Source: Burkholderiaceae bacterium 26
GTDB taxonomy: Bacteria > Pseudomonadota > Gammaproteobacteria > Burkholderiales > Burkholderiaceae
DNA length: 64,000 nt
Direction of reading: 5' to 3'
Assembly (NCBI GenBank): GCA_000955795.1
Contig: JYOB01000010.1
Span: forward strand, 604,590-668,589
In this document: one piece after another, positions 36,024-44,080 of the stretch
Numbering within the stretch: position 1 is the first letter of the stretch
Layout: each line of letters opens with the position of its first letter
Position numbers and translations under genes: made by a program
Notes under the pieces: generated by a model
What the model saw: only the letters and a program-made list of their open reading frames with translations
Told to the model about the DNA's origin: nothing
Databases searched by the model: none

Positions 36024-36932
36024 ATGGATCTGTCCTCGCTGGAGATCTTCCGAACGGTGGTGCGGGAAGGCGGTGTCACGCGGGCGGCCCAGCAACTGAA
36101 TCGCGTGCAGTCGAATGTGACGACACGCATCCGCCAGCTCGAGACCTCGCTGGGCGTGCAATTGTTCGTGCGCGAGAGCAAGCGCATGGTGCTAACGCCC
36201 GCCGGGCAGACCTTGCTGACCTACGCCGACGACATCCTTCGCCTGGCCGCAGAAGCGCGCCAAGCCGTGCAGCCACGCGAGCCGCACGGTCGCCTGCGCA
36301 TCGCCTCGATGGAAAGCACGGCTGCCAGCCGCCTTCCCGCCCTGCTGGCAACGCTGCATCAACGCTGGCCACGCGTGCAACTCGAACTGGTGACGATGAC
36401 CACGCGCCAGTCCCTCCAGGCGCTGTCGAACTTTGAAGTCGATTGCGCGTTCGTTGCCGAAACAGCGTGCCTGAATAACACGCGCGCCGCCATGACGACG
36501 CTGCCGGCCTTTGCGGAAGAGCTGGTGCTGATTGCTCACCGCGCCCATCCGCCCATCCGCCGCGCTACGGATGTGCAGACCGCCGGCATGCTCGCGTTCG
36601 AACCCGGCTGCGCTTATCGGCAATTGATCGAAGACTGGTTCGCCGCAGATGGCGTGGTGCCGTCCCGCGTGCTGGAGCTTGGCTCGTACCACGCCATCAT
36701 CGCGTGCGCGGCGGCGGGCATTGGCGTGGCGCTGGTGCCGCGCTCGGTGCTTGAGCTGTATACGAATGCCCCGGAAATCAGCATCCACACGCTGGGCAAG
36801 CCGGGCCGTGTCGACACGCTACTTGCCTGGCACCGCGACATGGCAGGGCCTGCCCTACAGGCGCTGGTTCAGTTGCTGAGCGAGCCGCAACCAGCGCCAA
36901 GCGCACCCACGCGCGAGGCCATTGCCGCCTAA
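36024..36932 (+). CDS. LysR-family transcriptional regulator
   Basis: A 302-residue regulator. The N-terminal winged helix (about 1-60) reads LEIFRTVVREGGVTRAAQQL followed by NRVQSNVTTRIRQLE, and the C-terminal effector domain (about 90-295) follows. I use the ATG at 36024; a TTG four codons upstream is possible. It is divergent from the MFS transporter gene at 35921, the classic arrangement for a regulator and its target. The effector is unknown; proximity suggests the transporter's substrate. Confidence 0.9.
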   Translation: MDLSSLEIFRTVVREGGVTRAAQQLNRVQSNVTTRIRQLETSLGVQLFVRESKRMVLTPAGQTLLTYADDILRLAAEARQAVQPREPHGRLRIASMESTAASRLPALLATLHQRWPRVQLELVTMTTRQSLQALSNFEVDCAFVAETACLNNTRAAMTTLPAFAEELVLIAHRAHPPIRRATDVQTAGMLAFEPGCAYRQLIEDWFAADGVVPSRVLELGSYHAIIACAAAGIGVALVPRSVLELYTNAPEISIHTLGKPGRVDTLLAWHRDMAGPALQALVQLLSEPQPAPSAPTREAIAA

Positions 36933-37007
36933 ACTGAAAGCGGATATCGGGACCGAGCCGCAGGTCTGATCAGGCAACAACGGCGGCAATCACGGACGGA
37001 GGCGCGA

Positions 37008-38396
37008 ATGCAACCGTCGTTGCGGATGCGGCGTTGGATAGGATGGTTGGCAGCGGTCATCGCCGCGGTCTGGACCAGCCTTGCCGTGGCAGCCGCGCCG
37101 GTCGTGGTGTTGCCGGTCACCGGTGCCATCGGGCCAGCCAGCGCAGCCTATGTGATCCGCGGCCTGCAACAGGCGCACGATCAAGGTGCGCAGCTTGTTG
37201 TGCTGCAGATGGACACGCCCGGCGGCCTTGATGCGTCGATGCGCCAGATCATTCAGGCCATCCTTGCGTCGCCCGTGCCGGTGGCAGGCTACGTGGCCCC
37301 CGGCGGCGCGCGGGCAGCGAGCGCGGGCACCTACATCCTCTATGCATGCCACGTTGCCGCGATGGCGCCCGCCACGAACCTGGGTGCGGCGTCGCCGGTG
37401 GCGATCGGCATGGGCGGCCACGCTCCCAGCCCCGGCGCCAAACCGGCCAGCGCGCCAGCCGCCTCTTCCAGCAACGAAGACACCCTCGCCCGCAAGCAGA
37501 TGCACGACGCGGCGGCGTACATCCGCGGGCTGGCGCAACTGCGTGGTCGCAATGCGGAATGGGCCGAGCGCGCCGTGCGTGAGGCCGTGAGCCTCGACGC
37601 GCCCGAAGCCGCCAGCCAGCACGTGATCGACCTTGTTGCGGCGAGCCTTCCTGATCTGCTCAAGCAAGTCGACGGCCGCGCGGTGCGCACATCCGCCGGC
37701 GCGGTCACGCTGCATACGGCAGAGGCCACGATCGTCACGCTGGAGCCGGACTGGCGCAACCACTTCCTCGGCGTCATCACCGATCCAAGCCTGGCGCTGT
37801 TGCTGCTGACGGCGGGCGTGTATGCACTGATCTTCGAGTTCTCGACGCCGGGCATGGTTGTGCCCGGCATCCTCGGCGCAGTGTGCATCGTGGTGGCGCT
37901 CTACGGGCTGCAGATGCTGCCGATCAACTACGCGGGCCTTGCCCTCATCGCGCTCGGCCTCGGCTGCATGGTTGCTGAAGCATTCCTGCCGACGTTCGGC
38001 GCGCTCGGTGTGGGCGGCATCGTTGCGTTCGTGCTCGGTGCGGTGATGCTGATCGATACGCAAACGCCGGGCTTTGGCGTGCCGCTGCCGCTCATCATCG
38101 GACTGGCCTTCGTGAGCCTGACCGTTGTTCTAGCGATCTCCAGCCTGGCGGTGCGTGCACGACGGCGGCCGATCGTGAGCGGCGGCGATACGCTCATCGG
38201 CATGACAGGCGAAGTGGTGGACGTCGATACACCGGATGCCGATGCCGATAGCGACGGCTGGGCACGCATCCATGGCGAGCGCTGGCGCGTGCGCTGTGAC
38301 GGCGGCATCGCGCGTGGCGATCAGGTGCGTGTGATCGCCCGGCATGGGCTGACACTGATGGTCGAACCCGTCGCCCCCCTCGCCGCGTCTTCATAA
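37008..38396 (+). CDS. NfeD-type membrane serine protease (ClpP class)
   Basis: A 462-residue membrane protein. After a signal segment (to about residue 29) comes a ClpP/SppA-like protease domain with the nucleophile Ser105 in [11 protein letters not shown] and the likely general base Lys163 in [15 protein letters not shown]. Then come about four to five helices (270-400) and a small soluble OB-fold NfeD domain at the C-terminus ([14 protein letters not shown]). The archaeal homologue PH1510 cleaves the C-terminus of its partner stomatin. The slipin gene follows 11 bp downstream, so this is the NfeD-stomatin pair. The role in bacteria is unclear. Confidence 0.9.
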   Translation: MQPSLRMRRWIGWLAAVIAAVWTSLAVAAAPVVVLPVTGAIGPASAAYVIRGLQQAHDQGAQLVVLQMDTPGGLDASMRQIIQAILASPVPVAGYVAPGGARAASAGTYILYACHVAAMAPATNLGAASPVAIGMGGHAPSPGAKPASAPAASSSNEDTLARKQMHDAAAYIRGLAQLRGRNAEWAERAVREAVSLDAPEAASQHVIDLVAASLPDLLKQVDGRAVRTSAGAVTLHTAEATIVTLEPDWRNHFLGVITDPSLALLLLTAGVYALIFEFSTPGMVVPGILGAVCIVVALYGLQMLPINYAGLALIALGLGCMVAEAFLPTFGALGVGGIVAFVLGAVMLIDTQTPGFGVPLPLIIGLAFVSLTVVLAISSLAVRARRRPIVSGGDTLIGMTGEVVDVDTPDADADSDGWARIHGERWRVRCDGGIARGDQVRVIARHGLTLMVEPVAPLAASS

Positions 38397-38407
38397 GGAG
38401 AAGAAAA

Positions 38408-39166
38408 ATGCTCTACGGCTTCTTCAGTGCAGGCGGCCTGATTTTCCTGGCCGTACTGCTGGTCATCTCGTCGTTTCGGGTGCTGCGCGAATACGAGCGC
38501 GGCGTGGTGTTCCTGCTCGGCCGCTTCTGGCGCGTGAAGGGGCCGGGGCTGGTGCTCATCGTGCCGGCCATCCAGCAAATGGTGCGCGTGGACTTACGCA
38601 CGGTGGTGATGGACGTGCCGCCGCAGGATGTGATCTCGCACGACAACGTATCGGTCAAGGTCAATGCGGTGGTGTATTTCCGTGTGGTCGACCCGGAGCG
38701 CGCCATCATTCAGGTGGCCAACTACCTGGAAGCCACGAGCCAGCTCGCGCAAACGACGCTGCGCGCCATCCTCGGCAAACACGAACTGGACGAAATGCTG
38801 GCCGAGCGCGAAAAGCTGAATCTCGACATCCAGAAGGTGCTCGACATCCAGACCGACCCTTGGGGCATCAAGATCGCGAACGTGGAGATCAAGCACGTTG
38901 ACCTGAACGAATCGATGATCCGCGCCATCGCCCGCCAGGCCGAGGCCGAGCGCGAACGCCGCGCCAAGGTGATTCACGCAGAAGGCGAGCTGCAGGCATC
39001 GGAAAAGCTGCTGGAAGCCGCGCGCATGCTGGCCCAGCAACCCGAGGCAATCCAGTTGCGCTACCTGCAAACGCTCACGCAGATCGCTGGTGACAGAAGT
39101 TCGACGATCGTCTTTCCGCTGCCGATGGAAGTGCTGGGCGCGGTGAAGAAAGCCGTCAGCGGCTGA
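38408..39166 (+). CDS. Slipin (stomatin-like SPFH protein)
   Basis: A 252-residue membrane-anchored protein. An N-terminal hydrophobic hairpin (about 5-25, [17 protein letters not shown]) is followed by the SPFH domain: [40 protein letters not shown] and a coiled C-terminal part ([17 protein letters not shown]). It forms oligomeric scaffolds in the inner membrane and is the probable partner or substrate of the NfeD protease encoded 11 bp upstream. AAGGAGAAG precedes the ATG. The gene ends 6 bp from the convergent TonB receptor gene. Confidence 0.92.
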   Translation: MLYGFFSAGGLIFLAVLLVISSFRVLREYERGVVFLLGRFWRVKGPGLVLIVPAIQQMVRVDLRTVVMDVPPQDVISHDNVSVKVNAVVYFRVVDPERAIIQVANYLEATSQLAQTTLRAILGKHELDEMLAEREKLNLDIQKVLDIQTDPWGIKIANVEIKHVDLNESMIRAIARQAEAERERRAKVIHAEGELQASEKLLEAARMLAQQPEAIQLRYLQTLTQIAGDRSSTIVFPLPMEVLGAVKKAVSG

Positions 39167-39172
39167 CACGCA

Positions 39173-41281
39173 TCACAGATCGATCTTCATGCCGAGCTTG
39201 AACAGCCGCGGCGCGCCCATCGACAAGCGATTGTTGCCGGCGCCCGCCCAGTAGCGCTTGTCGGTCAGGTTGTCGACATTGAACTGCAGCGTTGCCCGCG
39301 TGCCCGAGATGCGCGTCACGTAACGCACGCCTGCACTGAAGAGCGTCGTGCCGCCCAGTTCCGCTTGGTTGGCATCATTCACGGGGCGCGGGCCAAGGTA
39401 ATAGGCGCCTGCATTGAACGAGACCGACCGCAGCATCGGCAACGTGTATTCAGCAAAGAGGCTGGCGGTACTGCGCGGCGTGTTCTCCGGCGTTTTTCCG
39501 TCAAGGCCGTTACCGACACCGCGGAACTTCGCGTCCGTCCAGCCGGCGGAAGCCAGCAGCGACAGGTCTTTGGTGACGCGGCCCTGGGCGGTCAGCTCGA
39601 TACCGCGAATGCGCTCGCGCCCGTCCTGCACGAAGACATTCGCGTCGTTGGTGTAGCTCGCTGCGCGGTCGATGTCGTACACGGCAGCGGCGAGCTGTGT
39701 ACCGGCCGGCGTCTCGTAGCGCACGCCCACTTCCTTCTGTTCCGACAGCGCAGGCGGCATGGCCACATTGGCGTTGGCGGCCGTGTTGGGCGCGCGCGCA
39801 CCGGCCTCCAGGCCCTGCGCGTACGACGCGTATGCCGACAGCGCCGGCGTGAACTTGTAGATGACTGCCCCCAGCGGCGTGGTCTTGCTGGCCTCGTAGC
39901 GATTGGGCGCCTGCTCGCTGGTGTAGCGCGTGTAGCGCAGGCCGGCGATCACCTGCCAGTGCTGCGACAGCGTCATGCGATCCAGCGCGTAGACGCCCGT
40001 ATCCACGGCACGCTGCTCGGCGGTGAAGCCCGTGCCCGTGGTCGGCAACCAGCCGAGGTCGACCGGGTTGTACAGATTCTGCGCGCCGGAGAAGCGGTCC
40101 GAGTACACGGCCGCCTGGCGCATGTCGGATCGCGCAGCGCCAAAGGTCAGGTCATGCGTGATCCAACCCGTCTTCTCGGTGCCGGAAACGTCCACTCGCA
40201 CGTGGCTGGTATTCCAGCGACCGCTCTGACGCTGGCCAGAGACTATGCCCGCGCCGGTCACCGCGTTGGTGACGCGAAATTCGGAGAACGCCCGCGTGCG
40301 CGCCGTCTCCGACATGCCGCCCTCCACCGTCAGCAGCCACGTATCGGCGAGCGCGTAATCGGCACGCAGCAACGCGTTGGTGTTGTTGCCGTCAAAGTCG
40401 GCCCACCCCGGTGAAATGCGTTTGGCCGGGTCGGGCATGGTGGGCAATGTGATGACGCCGTTCTTGGCAGCAGGCAGCGTCACCACCGATTGCTCCGTGA
40501 TGACCTTGCGCGAGTATTCCACGTCGGCCTTCAGGCTCAGGCGGCTGTTGACCTTCCAGTCGAAAGCCACAGCGGCAAGCTGGCGCGTGCCGTCAATGCC
40601 GCTCGTCGGCGACTGCAGCGAGCCGCCCGCCGCGTTGAAGCGCAGACCATATTGATTGTCTTCACCAAAGCGGCGCCCCACGTCGAGCGTGCTGACAACG
40701 GTGCCGTTGCTGTCGAACTGCATGCCCAGCGTGGTGACCGGCGTGTTGCCCGCCCGCTTGGTGACGAGGTTCACCACCCCGCCCGGGGTCGTGTAGCCGT
40801 AATACAGCGCTGATACGCCCTTGAGCACTTCCACGCGTTCCTTATCTTCAAGCGGGATTGCCGTAAGCGCCGGAATCGGCATCGAGCCGTTGAAGCGGAA
40901 ATTAGTGCGGTTCTCCAGCGTCACGCCGCGGATGGCGAGGTTGTCGAACGTCTCGCCGGAGAGCTGCTGGCGCGTTACGCCGGCCGTATTGCGCAGGGCG
41001 TCGTACAGCGACGTGTCCTGCTGCGCATCGAGCGCCTCGCGCGTGACCACGTTCACGGTGGCAGGGATGTCGCGCAGCGCCATACCGCGGAATGCACCGA
41101 CCTGCGCCGTGCTGGCTGCGAAGCCGCGCTGACTGCCTGCCGTGACGGTCGTCTCGTTGAGGTCGACCGTGGCGGCACCTGCGGCCGGCTGGCTCTCTTC
41201 GGCATGCGTCAATGTAGAAACGGCGAGAGGAATGGCGGCGAGCGCGCAGGAGAATGCGCGGGCCGCGAGATGACGGTTCAT
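39173..41281 (-). CDS. TonB-dependent siderophore receptor
   Basis: A 702-residue outer membrane receptor. The signal peptide ends near THA. The TonB box is probably in ATVDLNETTVTAG. The plug domain has IPATVNVVTREALDAQQDTS, LAIRGVTLENRTNFRFNG and VEVLKGVSALYYGYTTPGG, the siderophore-receptor signature. A 22-strand barrel follows, ending in MGAPRLFKLGMKIDL with a C-terminal aromatic/hydrophobic strand. The ATG at 41281 is preferred. A Fur-box-like sequence lies upstream at 41466-41487, so iron repression is likely. The siderophore cannot be identified; no biosynthesis genes are near. Confidence 0.92.
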   Translation of the reverse strand: MNRHLAARAFSCALAAIPLAVSTLTHAEESQPAAGAATVDLNETTVTAGSQRGFAASTAQVGAFRGMALRDIPATVNVVTREALDAQQDTSLYDALRNTAGVTRQQLSGETFDNLAIRGVTLENRTNFRFNGSMPIPALTAIPLEDKERVEVLKGVSALYYGYTTPGGVVNLVTKRAGNTPVTTLGMQFDSNGTVVSTLDVGRRFGEDNQYGLRFNAAGGSLQSPTSGIDGTRQLAAVAFDWKVNSRLSLKADVEYSRKVITEQSVVTLPAAKNGVITLPTMPDPAKRISPGWADFDGNNTNALLRADYALADTWLLTVEGGMSETARTRAFSEFRVTNAVTGAGIVSGQRQSGRWNTSHVRVDVSGTEKTGWITHDLTFGAARSDMRQAAVYSDRFSGAQNLYNPVDLGWLPTTGTGFTAEQRAVDTGVYALDRMTLSQHWQVIAGLRYTRYTSEQAPNRYEASKTTPLGAVIYKFTPALSAYASYAQGLEAGARAPNTAANANVAMPPALSEQKEVGVRYETPAGTQLAAAVYDIDRAASYTNDANVFVQDGRERIRGIELTAQGRVTKDLSLLASAGWTDAKFRGVGNGLDGKTPENTPRSTASLFAEYTLPMLRSVSFNAGAYYLGPRPVNDANQAELGGTTLFSAGVRYVTRISGTRATLQFNVDNLTDKRYWAGAGNNRLSMGAPRLFKLGMKIDL

Positions 41282-41344
41282 CGCAGGCAACAGGGTCAAT
41301 CAGGATTAGCGAAACCGGGCGCGCGGAAATGCGCTTCGAGAAGA

Positions 41345-41377
41345 GAAAACGCGCCGCAAAACATCACGCGGCGCGTC
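41345..41377 (-). terminator. Terminator-like hairpin in the TonB receptor leader
   Basis: GCGCCGC (41351-41357) pairs with GCGGCGC (41368-41374) and on the minus strand is followed by GTTTTCTCTT. It may end read-through from the NUP genes, but it lies inside the leader of the receptor transcript, so attenuation is possible. Confidence 0.5.
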
Positions 41378-41465
41378 GATCCGTTGGCTGGCAGGTGGAA
41401 ACCCGCTGGCTCGCCCGGCAAGAGCGATGGTCAGCGGTCAGGCAAGTTGCCTATCGCCACCCATC

Positions 41466-41512
41466 AAATGAGAATGATTCGCATTATATAGATTGAGATG
41501 TGATGTCAGCAA
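41466..41512 (-). promoter_or_regulatory. Fur box overlapping the TonB receptor promoter
   Basis: On the minus strand TATAAT (41488-41483) is a perfect -10, with TTGCTG about 18 nt upstream (41512-41507) as a weak -35. Directly downstream is GCGAATCATTCTCATTT, which matches the AATCATTCTCATT form of the Fur box and covers the start of transcription. The leader to the receptor start is then about 195 nt. Confidence 0.75.
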
Positions 41513-41515
41513 CTG

Positions 41516-42556
41516 TTAATTCGCCGGTACCCCCTGCTTCCACTGCGGCCAGTGCTGCACGATGTCGTCCAGCAACGGCTTGGCCGCATTGACGAGGTTG
41601 TGCGTGGCCGGCACAAAACCGCCCTGCTGCGCGTAGTTGATGAGCCCGTCGGAGGCGCTCTGGCCATCGTAGGGGCGATCGAAGTCGGACCCGGCTCGCA
41701 GCAATGCCACGCGGCTGAAGTCGACCTTGCCCGCACGGGCGCCGCGCGTGAGCACTTCCAGCGTGGCGTTGTCCTCCTGCGCGGTCGTGCAGTACGTGCC
41801 CTTGTTGTCGGTCATCGTCTTCACCCAGTCACGCGCCCGCTGGCCCAGGTTGCGGCCGGCCCACCAAGTGTCGGCGGAGGCCACGTCGCATTGGATGACG
41901 GCAGGTGGCTGATTGGCCGGCGCATAAGGGTAGTTCTTGCGGAACGCGATGGCCTCGGGGCTGTCTTCCAGCGTCGCCGATTTCGACAGCGTGTATGCCC
42001 GCTGCAGCAGCGTCTCGTTGAGCTGGAACACTTCAGTGCGGTAGTCCATCGGCGGCTTCTCGCCGGGGCCCTTGGTGCCGATGCCGAAGTAGCCGTAGGT
42101 CCAGCCTACCGGCATCTCGCGCGCATCGATCTCGTGGGAGAGGCCGAAATCAACCGCATACCGCGCCCACGCCGCCGAGCCGACCGTACCCTGGCCCGGA
42201 TCGATGCCCGCAATGCCAGCAATCACAAAGTAGGTGTGCGAGAGGTCCAGCTTGCTGCGATAGAGCAACGCGGAAATCGTCGACGCGGCATTCGCATACC
42301 CCATGCCCGTGGTGACCTGGCAGATGCCGTCGTAATTGCACAGCATGTTGGGCGCGTCGGGTGACAGGCCTGAGATGTAGACCTTCTCCTTCAGGTCGTA
42401 GCGGTCGATGAAGGGCTGTGCCTCGCCCTGGAACATGTTGATGACGATGACTTTCACCCCGTCATACGCACAACTGTTCAAGGTCAGCGCTGCGGCACCG
42501 ACGGCGCAGAGCTTGGCGATGGATCGCATGGGTGTCTTGAGTCGGGAATCGATCAT
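41516..42556 (-). CDS. Purine nucleoside permease (NUP) family protein, copy 2
   Basis: A 346-residue protein of the PF06516 NUP family. The ATG at 42556 overlaps the upstream stop as ATGA; an ATG nine codons later (MRSIAKL) would leave a typical lipoprotein-like signal ending LTLNSC. There is one hydrophobic segment only. The body has VKVIVINMFQGEAQPFIDRY, CQVTTGMGYANAAST and VIAGIAGIDPGQGTVGSAAW, which look like the nucleoside phosphorylase/nucleosidase core rather than a membrane transporter. It is a paralogue of the preceding gene. Periplasmic location and nucleoside cleavage are inference. Confidence 0.85.
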   Translation of the reverse strand: MIDSRLKTPMRSIAKLCAVGAAALTLNSCAYDGVKVIVINMFQGEAQPFIDRYDLKEKVYISGLSPDAPNMLCNYDGICQVTTGMGYANAASTISALLYRSKLDLSHTYFVIAGIAGIDPGQGTVGSAAWARYAVDFGLSHEIDAREMPVGWTYGYFGIGTKGPGEKPPMDYRTEVFQLNETLLQRAYTLSKSATLEDSPEAIAFRKNYPYAPANQPPAVIQCDVASADTWWAGRNLGQRARDWVKTMTDNKGTYCTTAQEDNATLEVLTRGARAGKVDFSRVALLRAGSDFDRPYDGQSASDGLINYAQQGGFVPATHNLVNAAKPLLDDIVQHWPQWKQGVPAN

Positions 42557-43668
42557 GGCGAAGGCACTCCGTGTTTCCACACGCTCCAGCGCGTGACGAT
42601 CTCGTTGACCAGCGGACCGCCCGCCAGATACAGGTTGTTGAGCGACGGCACGAACCCGCCCGAGTTGCTGTTGACCAGCGAGTCATACGGCGTCTGCCCC
42701 GGATACGGCCGGTCGAAGTTCGATGCAGTGCGCAGCACGGCCACACGCTGCAGATCGAGCAGGCCTGCCTTGGAGCCACGCGTGAGCGCCTCGAACGTGG
42801 CGTTGTCTTCCTGCTGCGTGGTGCAGTACGTGCCCTGCCCGTCCGTCAGCAGCTTGACCCATGCCGCTTCGCGCTCGCCCAGCTTGGCGCCGTGCCAGTA
42901 CGTGTTGCCCGCAGCGGTGTCGCATTGCACGACAGAAGGCGGCTGGTTGGCCGGTGCGCTCGGGTAGTTGGCGCGATAGGCGCGTGCAGTTGCGTTGTCG
43001 TCCAACACCGCGCCCTTGGAAAACGCCAGCGCCTTCTGTAGCAGCGCCTCGTTCACGCGGAAGACTTCGGTCTTGTAATCCAGCGGCGGCTTCTGCCCCG
43101 GGCCCTGTGTGTTGATGCCGATGAAGCCGTTGGGCCAGTTGGCGGGCACCTCGCGCGCATCGATCTCCCACGCGATGTCGCTGTCGACCAGGAAGCGCGC
43201 CCACGCAGCGCTGCCGAGCGTGCCCTGCGACGGATCGATCCCGGCAATGCCCGCCACAAGGAAGTACGTGCGCTGCAAGTCGAACTTGCCGCTGTAGATC
43301 AGCGCCGACACCGACGACGCGGCATTCGCCTTGCCCATGCCCGTGGTGAGCTGGCAGACGTCGCTGGCGTTGCAATGCACGTTCGGGTAGTCGATCGACA
43401 GGCCCGGCACCGGCACGTCTTGCGTGAGGCCAAGCTTGTCGATCCACGGCTGCGCCTCGGGCGCGAACATGCTGATGATCAGCACCTTGACCTTGCGCGC
43501 GTGCGACTCCGGCGCAAGTTGCGCAACCGGCTGAGTCGATGCACCGACGCCTGCCGCCAGCAAGGCGCCAACCGCGACGGCACGCGCCAATCGTTTGCCT
43601 TTGCGCCCGAGCAGCCGGTGCGGCGGCTGCGGTGGCGGGGCGTCGACCTTGTCAGATAGGACGCTCAT
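42553..43668 (-). CDS. Purine nucleoside permease (NUP) family protein, copy 1
   Basis: A 371-residue NUP-family protein. The ATG at 43668 (MSVLSDKVD) follows GAGGAGAACC. An unusually long hydrophilic n-region (PPPQPPHRLLGRKGKRLAR) precedes one hydrophobic helix (AVAVGALLAAGVGAS), so it is exported or membrane-anchored. The core repeats the motifs of its neighbour: VKVLIISMFAPEAQPWIDKL, CQLTTGMGKANAASSVSAL, VAGIAGIDPSQGTLGSAAW and a C-terminal LRTASNFDRPYPGQ. The long conserved stretches point to an ancestral duplication. It is the first gene of the pair, divergent from the glycosyltransferase. Confidence 0.87.
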   Translation of the reverse strand: MSVLSDKVDAPPPQPPHRLLGRKGKRLARAVAVGALLAAGVGASTQPVAQLAPESHARKVKVLIISMFAPEAQPWIDKLGLTQDVPVPGLSIDYPNVHCNASDVCQLTTGMGKANAASSVSALIYSGKFDLQRTYFLVAGIAGIDPSQGTLGSAAWARFLVDSDIAWEIDAREVPANWPNGFIGINTQGPGQKPPLDYKTEVFRVNEALLQKALAFSKGAVLDDNATARAYRANYPSAPANQPPSVVQCDTAAGNTYWHGAKLGEREAAWVKLLTDGQGTYCTTQQEDNATFEALTRGSKAGLLDLQRVAVLRTASNFDRPYPGQTPYDSLVNSNSGGFVPSLNNLYLAGGPLVNEIVTRWSVWKHGVPSP

Positions 43669-44080
43669 GGTTCTCCTCGGATTTGGGGATAGGAATGGGA
43701 TCAACCCGCGCTGTGGGGAACAGCGCGCGCCACCGATGCAAATTGCCTGCCAAGCAGCACACAATCCCTACACAATCGGCAACGTTTTCCCGGTATAGGC
43801 CATGGCGGGGCCTGTCTCCAGCCGCGCCGCGTTCCCGAGCTTGTTCTCACGGCGCAGACAAGCCCCAACGCGGGGCGCGTCGTGCCCCGAAAGCCGCGCG
43901 GCCTGCCCCATGGAAATCCGTTGCTCAGGTTTGCGACGCGGCGCTCAGGTTCTCCGTAAGTTGTGCGTGATGTACTGCACACCGCCCCACCCAGACCGGA
44001 TCGGGGCGTCCTGTCAGTCATCCAAGCCGATCGGCCGGCCACGTTCCGGGCCGCATCCGGCAAACCGGAAACCTCGCACC
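43669..44080. other. Intergenic region between NUP pair and glycosyltransferase
   Basis: 412 bp between divergent genes. Open frames extend into it from the glycosyltransferase but lack family similarity. In the NUP leader CGCGCTGT (43707-43714) and ACAGCGCG (43720-43727) form a hairpin of 8 bp. I see no recognisable riboswitch and no clear promoter pair. Confidence 0.5.

Noticed and set aside
41282-41515. Possible cobalamin riboswitch before the TonB receptor
   Set aside because: The conserved B12-box blocks (GCCACTG and the AGYCAGGA-like core) are not found; a Fur box explains the regulation better.
43669-43800. Possible purine riboswitch in the NUP leader
   Set aside because: Only one simple hairpin is present; the three-way junction and conserved loops are absent.
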